A DNA stretch of 64,000 bases, from assembly GCA_005768725.1 (NCBI GenBank), contig VAFM01000002.1, forward strand, positions 496,001 to 560,000, read 5' to 3'. This document shows, piece after piece, positions 16,726-25,292 of this stretch. Origin of the DNA: Blastochloris viridis. Its GTDB lineage: Bacteria; Pseudomonadota; Alphaproteobacteria; UBA2136; UBA6156. Under the pieces are notes generated by a model. The model searched no databases. It saw only the letters and a list, made by a program, of their open reading frames with translations, and was not told the DNA's origin. The translations under genes and the position numbers were made by a program. The first letter of the stretch is position 1. Every line of letters begins with the position of its first letter.

Positions 16726-17430
16726 ATGGCCAGTCCTATTATTAGCCGTACCGAAGGCCGCGACAGCGCCCTTTCGGCACACATGTCGCAAGTTTTTAAC
16801 TATATGGCAGGGGGCGTTGGCGTCTCCGGCCTCGTCGCCTACCTCGCCGCCACCAACCCGGCTGTGATGCAAATCGCCGTGAAGGGCCAGATCGTCTGGC
16901 TGTTCGCCATCCTGGGCGCCGCCTTCTTCCTGCAAAGCCTGGTGTTCCGCCTGCAACCTGCAGCCGGTCTGGCCGTCTTCGCCGGTTTTTCGGCCCTGAT
17001 GGGTTTCGCCCTGTCGCCGCTGGCGCTGGTCTACACCGGTAGCTCCATCGCCACCGCGTTCTTCACCGCCAGCGTGATGTTCGCCGGTACCGCCGCTTAC
17101 GGTTACTTCACCAAGAAGAGCCTCTCCAGCTGGGGTACCTTCCTGATCATGGGTGTCTGGGGTCTGGTCGGCGCCAGCCTGATCGGTCTGGTGCTCAGCC
17201 TGTTCGGCATCAACATGGGCCCGATGGCCATGGTGCTGAACATCATCGCCATCCCGCTGTTTGCCGGTCTGACCGCATGGGAAGTGAACAGCATCCGCGA
17301 GAACTTCGCCGCCTACGGCCGCGATGAGCTGCTGCGTTCGCGCCTTGCCATCACGCAAGCCATCTCGCTGTACATCAACTTCATCAACATGTTCACTAGC
17401 CTGTTGCACCTGATGGGCGACCGTCGCTAA
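16726..17430 (+). CDS. BAX inhibitor-1 / YbhL-YccA family membrane protein
   Basis: A 234-residue inner-membrane protein with seven predicted helices spread over residues 25-230. Family marks are the GFALSPLALVYTG stretch, AGTAAYGYFTKKSLSSWGT and the C-terminal ALxLYINFINMF pattern (SLYINFINMFTSLLHLMG). Bacterial relatives are linked to Ca2+ leak and to membrane-protease quality control (YccA with FtsH); function here is inferred from family only. AAAGGAG precedes the ATG by a good distance. Confidence 0.9.
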   Translation: MASPIISRTEGRDSALSAHMSQVFNYMAGGVGVSGLVAYLAATNPAVMQIAVKGQIVWLFAILGAAFFLQSLVFRLQPAAGLAVFAGFSALMGFALSPLALVYTGSSIATAFFTASVMFAGTAAYGYFTKKSLSSWGTFLIMGVWGLVGASLIGLVLSLFGINMGPMAMVLNIIAIPLFAGLTAWEVNSIRENFAAYGRDELLRSRLAITQAISLYINFINMFTSLLHLMGDRR

Positions 17431-17446
17431 GACCGCGGCACCACCT

Positions 17447-17474
17447 AAAAAAGGCTCCCTCAGGAGCCTTTTTT
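17447..17474. terminator. Bidirectional intrinsic terminator
   Basis: AAAAAAGGCTCC / GGAGCCTTTTTT between convergent BAX-inhibitor and EVE genes. Confidence 0.88.
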
Positions 17475-17480
17475 GCGACG

Positions 17481-17909
17481 TTACTCCGCCATTCGTAAAA
17501 TCTCACTCCACTCGGCCTTGGTCACCGGCTGAACAGAAAGCCGCATGCTGGTCACCAACGCCATATCCTTCAGCTTAGGGTTCGCCTTCACCGCCTCCAG
17601 CGTCACCGGATTCTTAAACTCCCGTACCGGCGCCACGGTCACCACCACCCACGGGTTGCTGCCGTCCTTGTTCAGTTTGTCCGGCCCGACTGTCACATCC
17701 GGCTCGGCGGTCTTCACGACCTTCGCGATGCCGACACAAGCCAAACCCTCGTTGGAATGATAAAAAAGAACCTCATCGCCCGCCTGCATGGCCTGCATAT
17801 GGTTGCGCGCCAGGTAGTTGCGCACACCGTCCCATTTCGTGGTCTTGTCCTTCACGAGCTGCTGCCAGCTGTACTTGAAGGGCTCGCTTTTCATCAGCCA
17901 ATAGGCCAT
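17481..17909 (-). CDS. EVE domain protein
   Basis: A 142-residue single-domain EVE (PUA-like) protein. Diagnostic stretches are AYWLMKSEPFKYSW at the N-terminus, TKWDGVRNYLARNHM, the GDEVLFYHSN pocket strand and the C-terminal SMRLSVQPVTKAEW. EVE/YTH-like pockets bind modified bases in DNA or RNA; the ligand here is unknown. It starts 12 bases after the stop of the secreted protein upstream and is probably co-transcribed with it. Confidence 0.92.
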   Translation of the reverse strand: MAYWLMKSEPFKYSWQQLVKDKTTKWDGVRNYLARNHMQAMQAGDEVLFYHSNEGLACVGIAKVVKTAEPDVTVGPDKLNKDGSNPWVVVTVAPVREFKNPVTLEAVKANPKLKDMALVTSMRLSVQPVTKAEWSEILRMAE

Positions 17910-17921
17910 GGAATATCTCTC

Positions 17922-18857
17922 CTAGGGGGCTTGGGTGCCAGATACCGCTGGCAGCAACGTTCCACTCACCAGCCCGCCGGTCTCGATCTGCATCCGCTGC
18001 GGGCTCGGCTGGGTGGCCGAGGTCCCCATCACGATCGGCGTGCTGGCGGCATCAGCCGTTGCACCCGGTACTTCATACACACGCGGCGGCTCGGTGAACA
18101 CACGTCCGCCCGCCGCCACACAGCGGCGCGGGAAGGTATAGATCAGCGCCTTGCCGTTGATCAGGCACTCATCAAAATTGGCGATACGGGCCGACTGCAG
18201 CGTCGGCATTTCGCTCGTCTCCAGCAGCAGGTTGTTATCGGGCAGCAGGCACTGACGCGGACGCGTGTGCACGATCGGCTGACCCAGCAAACGGCACTGC
18301 TCAAAGGTAAACACCGGCAGTACCGCAGCCCCCACCATCTGGTCGCGGCGGATACGGCTGGTCCCAAACATCCAGTACTCCATGCGGCGACCGTAATCCG
18401 GCGCCAGCAGCGCGCCGTTCTCAGCACTCACCTTACCTTCAAAAATCGTGATAGGTGCAATATTGCGGCCCCACACCGTGCGCATCACAATCCGGAAACC
18501 CTTGTACTTGCGGTCCATCTTCTTGAGCTTGGGCCACAGCATGTCTTCCGGCTGGGGCTTCTCGGGCATGAACTGCAGTAGACTATCCAGCAATACCTCA
18601 CGCTGGGTCGCGCTCATCAGCCATTGCGGGTTGTCTACCCCCTGCCCCATCTCCACGGTCACCAGCACCTGGTCAATATCCTCACGGTACTGGTACAACG
18701 TATCCAGCGTGGCCGGCAGCACATCGTCCTGCGGCATCACCGGCATTTTGGCGTTAAAGGGTAATCCCGGTGTGGGCATGCTCAACTGCGCCCAGCCTGA
18801 AGAAGCCGCACAGGCAGCCAAGGCAAGGGTCAACACAGAAAAGCGCCAGCGCGTCAT
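17922..18857 (-). CDS. Exported protein with two Cys-x-PRxC repeats
   Basis: A 311-residue exported protein. The Met at 18857 gives a signal sequence; LALAAC could be a lipobox, or cleavage could follow GWAQ, so lipoprotein status is open. In the second half two copies of one module occur: QCRLLGQPIVHTRPRQC and ECLINGKALIYTFPRRC, each with paired cysteines about 15 residues apart and a G-x-x-F/L-x-E tail. The same module is widespread in small proteins of unknown role. The longer frame from 18944 is rejected because it overlaps gpsA and has no signal sequence. Likely last but one gene of the TIM44-like/gpsA/EVE operon. Confidence 0.7.
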   Translation of the reverse strand: MTRWRFSVLTLALAACAASSGWAQLSMPTPGLPFNAKMPVMPQDDVLPATLDTLYQYREDIDQVLVTVEMGQGVDNPQWLMSATQREVLLDSLLQFMPEKPQPEDMLWPKLKKMDRKYKGFRIVMRTVWGRNIAPITIFEGKVSAENGALLAPDYGRRMEYWMFGTSRIRRDQMVGAAVLPVFTFEQCRLLGQPIVHTRPRQCLLPDNNLLLETSEMPTLQSARIANFDECLINGKALIYTFPRRCVAAGGRVFTEPPRVYEVPGATADAASTPIVMGTSATQPSPQRMQIETGGLVSGTLLPAVSGTQAP

Positions 18858-18921
18858 ACCGCCACAAAACCACAGCAAAAGGGTGGCATCAAGCCACCCT
18901 CCCCTTACGCAACCGCGCGGT

Positions 18922-19956
18922 TTACTCGTCAAATTCCGGCGCACGCGGGCGATGCATCAGATATTCCGCGGCCTGTATGGGGGTCACGTCTCCGTGCAGA
19001 ATGCCGTCCACCGCACTCACAATGGCTAAATCCAGCCCGTGGGCCTGTGCCTGCACGGTCACAATTCGCGCTGCCAGAATACCTTCCACGGTACCCACGC
19101 GCAGGCGGGCTTCATGGATCGACACCCCTTTCCCGACCAACTGACCGAACCGGTAGTTCCGGCTCAGCGCACTGGTGGCGGTCAGCAGCAGGTCGCCCAT
19201 CCCGGCCAGGCCCCAGATGGTCTGTTCCTTGCCGCCCATGGCACGGGCGTAACGGGCCATTTCGCCAAGGCCACGGGTCATCACGGCGGCACGGGCGTTG
19301 TGGCCCAGCTGCAGGCCGTCCAGAATCCCCGCCGCTACCGCCAGCACGTTCTTGATAGCCCCACCTACCTGCGCCCCGACAATATCGGTGCTCTCGTAAA
19401 TCCGCATGAACGGCAGGTCAAAACCGTCGGCCACCGTGGCACGGAAGGCCTCGTTATGGCAGGCCACCAACATGGCGGTCATTTTCTGTTCCATCAGTTC
19501 ACGCGCAAAGGTTGGGCCGGTCAATACGGCCACAGGGCCAAGCTGCGGGATCATCTCGCGCCACACATCGCTCAGCAGCGCGCCGTCACTTTCGCGGAAC
19601 CCCTTGGAGGTCATCACCAGACCATGGTTCTCGGTCAACAGATCCGAAAGCTGGGTCGCGATCACCATGTTGGCCTCACTCGGCAACGCCACCAGTATCA
19701 GCTCGGCATGCTTGGCAGCCTCTTCCAGATTGGTCGTGGCGCGCAAGCCGCGGTGCACGGCCAGGTCCGGGTAGCGCTTGCGGTTCTGCTGGAATTTATT
19801 GATGTCATCCACCACACCCGGGTCACGGTCCCACACCACCACATTCTGGCCGCCGTGGCTCAGGGCGTTGGCAAGGGCGGTGCCCCAGGCACCGGCACCC
19901 AGTACGGTCCATTTAGACGATTTGGCGCCTGCGCGGCTCGGTACATAGGCATCCAT
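18922..19956 (-). CDS. gpsA: Glycerol-3-phosphate dehydrogenase [NAD(P)+]
   Basis: A 344-residue cytoplasmic enzyme reducing dihydroxyacetone phosphate to sn-glycerol-3-phosphate, the entry to phospholipid synthesis. N-terminal Rossmann motif GAGAWGTALANALS at about residues 21-34, SKGF for the cofactor, GPTFARE, the catalytic lysine in GAIKNVLAVAAG, and GLGEMARYARAMG. Its ATG overlaps the stop of the upstream TIM44-like gene by one base (TAATG). Confidence 0.95.
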   Translation of the reverse strand: MDAYVPSRAGAKSSKWTVLGAGAWGTALANALSHGGQNVVVWDRDPGVVDDINKFQQNRKRYPDLAVHRGLRATTNLEEAAKHAELILVALPSEANMVIATQLSDLLTENHGLVMTSKGFRESDGALLSDVWREMIPQLGPVAVLTGPTFARELMEQKMTAMLVACHNEAFRATVADGFDLPFMRIYESTDIVGAQVGGAIKNVLAVAAGILDGLQLGHNARAAVMTRGLGEMARYARAMGGKEQTIWGLAGMGDLLLTATSALSRNYRFGQLVGKGVSIHEARLRVGTVEGILAARIVTVQAQAHGLDLAIVSAVDGILHGDVTPIQAAEYLMHRPRAPEFDE

Positions 19957-20615
19957 TAGGCATCGGCTCCCGTGCTGATATGTTCCAGTTCCCAGTTGGG
20001 GTCATCGCTGTTGAGCGGACGCGCCAGCACCCAGCGGCGCTGCATGCTGCGGGCGGTGGCCTCACCTTCGCGCTCAATGCTGTCAAACTGCACTTCGATC
20101 ACGGCGGTTTTGCCATGTACGCGGGCATTCAGGATCATCGCATCGCGCAGGTCGTCCACATGCACCGGCTGCCAGTTCCGGTCCTGCAACTCAACCATCA
20201 GACGGTCATACAGGGCGGGCGCGCACAGGTTGGCAAGGGCCTCTTCGTCCTTGGCGTTCCAGCTCTGGTAAAAATAGGTGTAGGCGGCCTTGGCCCCTTC
20301 TAAAAAGTCATCCTCTTTAAAACCGGCGTCCAGCGCCTTGATCTTCGCCAGACCACTCAGGTTCTTGGCAGCCTCGCGGGCAGCCTTGGCCTGCTCGTGG
20401 GCACTTACAACCGGCCCTGATTTCCGGGCTTCGGTCTGGTCAGTAATGTCCACCACGGTATTCGGGGCATCATCGCGCATCAGCGGGTTGCGGCGCAGAC
20501 GGTCAAGGTCGCTGCGGCGCTGGGCGGCGTCGCGCGGGTCTTTGGGCAGCTTGAACTTGGTGAAGCGGCTCACCACGATCGCGGCGACAAGAGCAATAAC
20601 AATCAGATCGATCAT
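19956..20615 (-). CDS. TIM44-like domain inner-membrane protein
   Basis: A 219-residue protein with one N-terminal membrane helix (IDLIVIALVAAIVVSRF) followed by a charged linker and a C-terminal TIM44-like (NTF2-fold) domain: FLEGAKAAYTYFYQSWNAKDEEAL, then a barrel ending in RRWVLARPLNSDDPNWELE. Alphaproteobacterial homologues of mitochondrial Tim44 are membrane-anchored and probably act in envelope biogenesis. The Met at 20615 is preferred over 20690 because the helix starts there. Translationally coupled to gpsA. Confidence 0.85.
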   Translation of the reverse strand: MIDLIVIALVAAIVVSRFTKFKLPKDPRDAAQRRSDLDRLRRNPLMRDDAPNTVVDITDQTEARKSGPVVSAHEQAKAAREAAKNLSGLAKIKALDAGFKEDDFLEGAKAAYTYFYQSWNAKDEEALANLCAPALYDRLMVELQDRNWQPVHVDDLRDAMILNARVHGKTAVIEVQFDSIEREGEATARSMQRRWVLARPLNSDDPNWELEHISTGADA

Positions 20616-20746
20616 GCGGGTTCCGTCTTTTGGCGCAGGGCTTACACCCCACGGGTTTTTGAATATGTGGGATATTAAACCACACTCCACAAGCCCCCGC
20701 CACCGCTCTGGCGGTCCTCATCAGCTTATTCGTCGTTTTAAAAGCG

Positions 20747-21676
20747 CTAGGCGTTGCTTAACAGACGCGCGGCACCCTGGGCCAGCAGTTCGTCGGCCAC
20801 GGTTTCACCCAGCTTGACGGCATCGTCATATGTCATCTTGTCGCGGGCGCGCAGCACTTCGGTGCCGTCCAGACTGGAAACCATCGCGATCAGGCGCAGG
20901 TTGCGGTTGCCGGTGATCTCGCAATAACCGGCGATGGGCGTATGGCAATTGCCTTGCAGCTTCATCAGCATGGCGCGCTCGGCAGTGATGCAGGCCATGG
21001 TATCGGGGTGGTTGATCTTCGCCAGCAGGCCCAGCAGTTCCGGGTCATCATCGCGGGCTTCCACGCACACTACACCCTGCCCGATCGCCGGCAGCATCAC
21101 ATCGGGTTCAAACACGTCGCACACGCGGCCTTCCAGGCCAATCCGGCGCAAACCGGCCAGTGCCAGAATCGCCGCATCCACTTCGCCGCTGTCCACCTTG
21201 GCCACACGGGTGTCGGCGTTGCCGCGCAGAGGCACGATCTCCAGGTGCGGGAAATTCATTTTCAATTGAGCGGCACGGCGCACGCTGCTGGTGCCGATCT
21301 TCGATCCTGGCTTCAGCGCCACCAGACTCTCGCCCGGACGGCAGACCGCGGCATCGCGCAGGTCATCGCGCTGCAAGACGCACGGCAGGCAAAGACCTTC
21401 CGGCAGTGGCACGTCGCCGGGTACATCTTTCAGGCTGTGCATGGCCATGTCGGCTTCGCCGGTCAGCATGGCGTGCTCCAGCGCCTTCACAAAGGCCCCC
21501 TTCCCACCGATGGTCTGCAGATCACCCTTGAAACGCTCGTAGCAACCATCGCTCACCACTTCGTGGGCCACGAAGTCATGTTCCGGCGCCACAGCCTTCA
21601 GCAAACCGATGATACGGTTGGTCTGGGCCATCGCCATTTTACTTTTGCGGGTCGCGATGCGGAACGTACGGGCCAT
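20747..21676 (-). CDS. hemC: Porphobilinogen deaminase (hydroxymethylbilane synthase)
   Basis: A 309-residue enzyme that joins four porphobilinogens to hydroxymethylbilane. Seen are RIATRKSKMAMAQ, the EVVSDG loop, HSLKDVPGDVPLPEG, the RRAAQLKMNFP helix, and LQGNCHTPIAGYC with the cysteine that carries the dipyrromethane cofactor. Divergent from hemJ across a 166-base gap. The next enzyme of the pathway, hemD, is at 37445. Confidence 0.96.
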   Translation of the reverse strand: MARTFRIATRKSKMAMAQTNRIIGLLKAVAPEHDFVAHEVVSDGCYERFKGDLQTIGGKGAFVKALEHAMLTGEADMAMHSLKDVPGDVPLPEGLCLPCVLQRDDLRDAAVCRPGESLVALKPGSKIGTSSVRRAAQLKMNFPHLEIVPLRGNADTRVAKVDSGEVDAAILALAGLRRIGLEGRVCDVFEPDVMLPAIGQGVVCVEARDDDPELLGLLAKINHPDTMACITAERAMLMKLQGNCHTPIAGYCEITGNRNLRLIAMVSSLDGTEVLRARDKMTYDDAVKLGETVADELLAQGAARLLSNA

Positions 21677-21842
21677 AAGCGGGAGCCTTTCTGTGAAACT
21701 TTCGGCTTCATAACCCCAATTACGCCGCGCGACAACCTTTTCGTGCCATCACCGTCTAAAAACCGTTCAATTACGGTACCTTTTTGACTTTGGACAATTC
21801 TGCCTCTTCCGCACTTCGCTTTCCCCGCGTATCGTGCGCGGC

Positions 21843-22265
21843 ATGGATCTGTATCTTCTGTTCAAGGCGCTCCACATCATCAGCATGGTGGCGTGGTTCG
21901 CAGGGCTCTTCTATCTGCCGCGCCTGTTTGTCTACCATGTGGAACGCCCCGAAGCCGCCGCCGTTCTCACCGTCATGGAGCACAAACTCGCCCGTTACAT
22001 CATGTTGCCCGCTGCCATCAGCACCGCGCTGTTCGGCCTCATTCTTATCCTGATGGTCCCCGAGCTGATGCAGATGGGCTGGCTCCACGCCAAGCTCACG
22101 CTCGTGCTGCTGCTGGTCGGCTATCATGCGTCACTGGAATACTTCCGCACCCAGCTGAAAAATGGCCAGAACACCAAATCCGGCCGCTTTTTCCGGATGT
22201 ACAACGAGCTCCCCACCCTGCTGCTGCTCGCCATCGTGATTCTGGCCGTGACCAAGCCGTTCTAA
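21843..22265 (+). CDS. hemJ: Protoporphyrinogen oxidase HemJ (UPF0093)
   Basis: A 140-residue membrane protein with four helices. The first contains the conserved His11 in LHIISMVAWFAGLFYLPRLFVYH, and the C-terminal part has RMYNELPTLLLLAIVILAVTKPF, both diagnostic. It oxidises protoporphyrinogen IX to protoporphyrin IX in bacteria lacking HemG/HemY-type oxidases. The ATG at 21843 is favoured over a GTG three codons earlier; neither has a clear ribosome site. Followed 18 bases later by mtgA. Confidence 0.92.
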   Translation: MDLYLLFKALHIISMVAWFAGLFYLPRLFVYHVERPEAAAVLTVMEHKLARYIMLPAAISTALFGLILILMVPELMQMGWLHAKLTLVLLLVGYHASLEYFRTQLKNGQNTKSGRFFRMYNELPTLLLLAIVILAVTKPF

Positions 22266-22283
22266 CCCTATGAGCCTGACCGT

Positions 22284-23030
22284 ATGAGTTTTATTCAGCG
22301 CAACCCCCGACGTTCCCGCCGCACCTCCAGCGCCAAACGCAGCCGTGGCCGCCGCATCTGGGCACGCCTGGGCCTGATCACGCTGCTAGTGCTCATCACC
22401 CCCATCGCCATGGCAGTCCTCTTCCGCTTTGTGCCGGTACCCCTTACACCGCTGATGATGCAACGCTTGGTCCAAGGTTACGGCTATCACAAGGACTGGA
22501 TCCCCCTGACCCAGATCTCGCCCCACCTGCGCCACGCGGTGGTCGCCGCCGAAGACAACATCTTCTGCTCCCACAACGGTTTCGACTGGCGCTATCTCAA
22601 CAAAGCCATCGAACAATGGCAGGAAGGCAATGCCAGCAAGGGCGGCAGCACCATCAGCATGCAGGTCGCCAAAAATCTCTATCTGCTGCCGGTGCGCGCC
22701 GCGTGGCGTAAAGCGCTGGAACTCCCCCTCACCGCCCTCCTCGAAGCGATGTGGCCCAAGCAGCGAATTCTGGAGGTCTACCTCAACATCGCCGAATGGG
22801 GCCCGGGCGTGTACGGTGCCGAAGCCGCCGCCCAGCACCACTTCAACACTTCGGCCAAGCGTTTAACGCGTGAGCAATCGGCCCGCCTTGCCGCCATCCT
22901 TCCCTTACCGCTCAAGTGGTCGGCCCGCAAACCCGGCCCCTATGTCGCAGCCCGCAGCCGCCAGATAGTCCGCCGCACCTACCAACTTGGCCCCACCTAT
23001 CTCTACTGCACGGCACCAGCCAAATCCTAG
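22284..23030 (+). CDS. mtgA: Monofunctional biosynthetic peptidoglycan transglycosylase
   Basis: A 248-residue glycosyltransferase family 51 enzyme that polymerises lipid II into glycan strands. Arg-rich N-terminus, one membrane helix at about 32-54, then the GT51 motifs: catalytic glutamate in AAEDNIFCSHNGFDW, KGGSTISMQVAKNLYL, RKALELPLTALLEAMWPKQRILEVYLN, and AAQHHFNTSAKRL. No penicillin-binding transpeptidase domain follows, hence the monofunctional type. Confidence 0.94.
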   Translation: MSFIQRNPRRSRRTSSAKRSRGRRIWARLGLITLLVLITPIAMAVLFRFVPVPLTPLMMQRLVQGYGYHKDWIPLTQISPHLRHAVVAAEDNIFCSHNGFDWRYLNKAIEQWQEGNASKGGSTISMQVAKNLYLLPVRAAWRKALELPLTALLEAMWPKQRILEVYLNIAEWGPGVYGAEAAAQHHFNTSAKRLTREQSARLAAILPLPLKWSARKPGPYVAARSRQIVRRTYQLGPTYLYCTAPAKS

Positions 23031-23047
23031 ATACCCGAGAACCTGAC

Positions 23048-23866
23048 ATGCCCGAACTCCCCGAGGTCGAAACCACCCTCCACGGTGTCCAGCCGGTGCT
23101 GGAAGGCCAGCGCATAGCCCACGCCGAAGTCCGCGTACCAACACTACGCCTGCCCACACCGCAGGCCTCCGAGTTCGAAGGCCGCACCTTCCGCAACTTC
23201 CGCCGCCGCAATAAGTACATTCTGGCCGAAAGCGACACCGACACCTCCCTCATCCTCCACCTCGGCATGTCCGGCCGCCTCACCCTCACCACCTCGGCAA
23301 GCCCCATCCTCAAGCACGACCACATCCTGCTCACCACCACACAGGGCCAACAGGTCCGCTTCCACGACCCCCGCCGCTTCGGGCTGGTACTGCTGGTGCC
23401 CACGCCAGAACTCAGCCATCACCCTCTGCTGCGCGATATCGGCCCCGAACCCCTCACCGACGCCTTCAACACCACCTATCTGCATAATGCCCTGCAAGGC
23501 AAAACCATCCCGGTCAAAACCGCCATCATGGACGGTAAACTCGTCGCCGGTGTCGGCAATATCTACGCGTCAGAAAGCCTCTTCCGCGCAAAGATCCACC
23601 CCCTCAAACCCGCCAACACCCTCACCAAAAAACAGTGCACCACGCTGGTCGGCTGCATTCAGGAAACCCTGCACGATGCCATCGCCGCAGGCGGTTCCTC
23701 CTTACGCGATTTCTCCCATTCCGAAGGCCAGCTCGGCTACTTCCAGCACAGCTTCGCGGTCTATGGCCGCAAGGGTCAGCCCTGCCCGGTCTGTGCCACC
23801 CCCATCGCCGCGCAGGTCGTCAACCAGCGCAACACCTTCTGGTGCCCCACCTGCCAGAAGGCCTGA
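23048..23866 (+). CDS. mutM: Formamidopyrimidine-DNA glycosylase
   Basis: A 272-residue DNA repair enzyme removing 8-oxoguanine and FapyG. It begins PELPEVET, whose Pro2 is the catalytic nucleophile and Glu3 the acid, so the ATG at 23048 is certain. Also seen: RRRNKYILAE with the conserved lysine, LHLGMSGRL, and the C-terminal zinc finger CPVCATPIAAQ...CPTCQ. Starts 17 bases after mtgA, probably one transcript with hemJ-mtgA. Confidence 0.96.
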   Translation: MPELPEVETTLHGVQPVLEGQRIAHAEVRVPTLRLPTPQASEFEGRTFRNFRRRNKYILAESDTDTSLILHLGMSGRLTLTTSASPILKHDHILLTTTQGQQVRFHDPRRFGLVLLVPTPELSHHPLLRDIGPEPLTDAFNTTYLHNALQGKTIPVKTAIMDGKLVAGVGNIYASESLFRAKIHPLKPANTLTKKQCTTLVGCIQETLHDAIAAGGSSLRDFSHSEGQLGYFQHSFAVYGRKGQPCPVCATPIAAQVVNQRNTFWCPTCQKA

Positions 23867-23876
23867 TTATGAAAAA

Positions 23877-23895
23877 GCCCGGGACAATCCCGGGC
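23877..23895. terminator. Intrinsic terminator between mutM and the convergent secreted protein
   Basis: GCCCGGGA / TCCCGGGC stem flanked by an A run on the left and GTTCT on the right; it suits the leftward gene (T run on the minus strand) best. Confidence 0.75.
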
Positions 23896-23901
23896 GTTCT
23901 C

Positions 23902-25164
23902 TTAAGTACCATTCCGGTAGTGACAGATCGGTGTCGGAATCCCCGCCGGGAATTCATAGCGCGTACAGCTGGTATTCACCCAGATGGTGAACACGTACAC
24001 GCCGGGATTGATCTCCGCCATCTGCGCGATAGACCCCGAGGTCAGCCCCATTACTTCACCCGGGATCTGACCCGGCGTCATGCCGCCGTACCATTCCGGA
24101 CCCGCATCACCGGGGTTGAAGCAGGCCGAGCCGGTCTTGCCCGAACCGGACATTCCCATGCTCGCACCATGGGCCCCCACATACCCCTGATACGGATAGT
24201 CCATCATCATGTAAAAACCGTTCTTGGAACCCGCACTTTTCCCGGCACGGGAGACCGACTTCTTCTTCAGCGCCTTGGTATGGGCACGCCAGGCCACAAG
24301 GGCCGCCGCCACCTTCGGGTTGCTGTGGGTTACCCAACCGTTCTCGGTCACCGGGCCCCAGCAGTTCTGCATGTCGTTGCTGCCGGGCTGGCAGGCACTC
24401 AAGCCCGTCGCACCGGCCTGACCGCTGGTTTCCAGGGCCCACGCAGGGTCACTGTCCGAGATATACCCTTCCCACGAGCCATCCGGCCCGTTGGCGCTGC
24501 CGACTTTCATATCCAGCCACTTTACGCCATAACCCCAGTATTTGTCGCTGGGCAGGTTACCCCACGGCAGGTCTTTCCCGCGGGCCAGGGTGCACTGGCG
24601 CGCACGTTCACCATGCTCGGCGCCCATCGCCTTGTGGCGCAGTTTGCCGTCAAACCCGTTAATGGCCCATGTCCGTGCTTCAAAAAACCATCTCTGGTTC
24701 CCCGGCTTGGAAAACCCGACGCAGGTCTGCGGCATGCGGGCGGCATCACCGCCACCCTGCACGTAGTTGGAAAGGCGGGACGGAACACCGCCCGGTGCTA
24801 CCATGCTGTACCCGGTGCGGCAGCTGACCTCAATGATCTCCGAAGGCTCCCAGTAGCTGATATTGTGCTTGGTGCCTTCATAACCGGGACAGCAAATGGT
24901 CTTGCGGTTCTTGCGGCACCATTTGCAGCAGATACCCGCCGAATCCCATTTGTAATCCATACACTGCGGACCCTTGTCCATAATCTCCGAGGTCTTGACC
25001 GGGGTCATCGTCACGCCGGGCAGAGTCACATTGCCTTCACGGCTGCCGGATTGCAGCGAATCCTGCGCCAGCACAGATGTCACCACCAAAGCTCCCAGCA
25101 GGGTCATCAGTACCGCGGAGGACAACGCACCGCGCATCAGGGGAAAGAATTTCATAACCGTCAT
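23902..25164 (-). CDS. Exported Cys-rich protein with weak similarity to conjugation protein TraU
   Basis: A protein of about 420 residues with a signal peptide (ending VVTSVLAQ). A cysteine cluster GICCKWCRKNRKTICCPG is followed by HNISYWEPSEIIEVS, a pattern like the CxxC ... SFWEPxxxxEV region of TraU-type proteins of F-like conjugation systems. The C-terminal half is Gly/Trp-rich with further paired cysteines. No other transfer genes are present, so it is an orphan. Start at 25164 (AAGG five bases upstream) is favoured over 25185 and 25155 but not certain. TraU relationship is a pattern impression only. Confidence 0.6.
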   Translation of the reverse strand: MTVMKFFPLMRGALSSAVLMTLLGALVVTSVLAQDSLQSGSREGNVTLPGVTMTPVKTSEIMDKGPQCMDYKWDSAGICCKWCRKNRKTICCPGYEGTKHNISYWEPSEIIEVSCRTGYSMVAPGGVPSRLSNYVQGGGDAARMPQTCVGFSKPGNQRWFFEARTWAINGFDGKLRHKAMGAEHGERARQCTLARGKDLPWGNLPSDKYWGYGVKWLDMKVGSANGPDGSWEGYISDSDPAWALETSGQAGATGLSACQPGSNDMQNCWGPVTENGWVTHSNPKVAAALVAWRAHTKALKKKSVSRAGKSAGSKNGFYMMMDYPYQGYVGAHGASMGMSGSGKTGSACFNPGDAGPEWYGGMTPGQIPGEVMGLTSGSIAQMAEINPGVYVFTIWVNTSCTRYEFPAGIPTPICHYRNGT

Positions 25165-25292
25165 GATGCCCTTATGGCGGGCCATGACAAGCCTTTTGAA
25201 AATTCACCCTGACGTGCTGCGCCCAAAAACCAACACTCGGCACAACCCCCACCCCACTGGCCAAACCGGCCGAAACACCGTATATCACCCTC

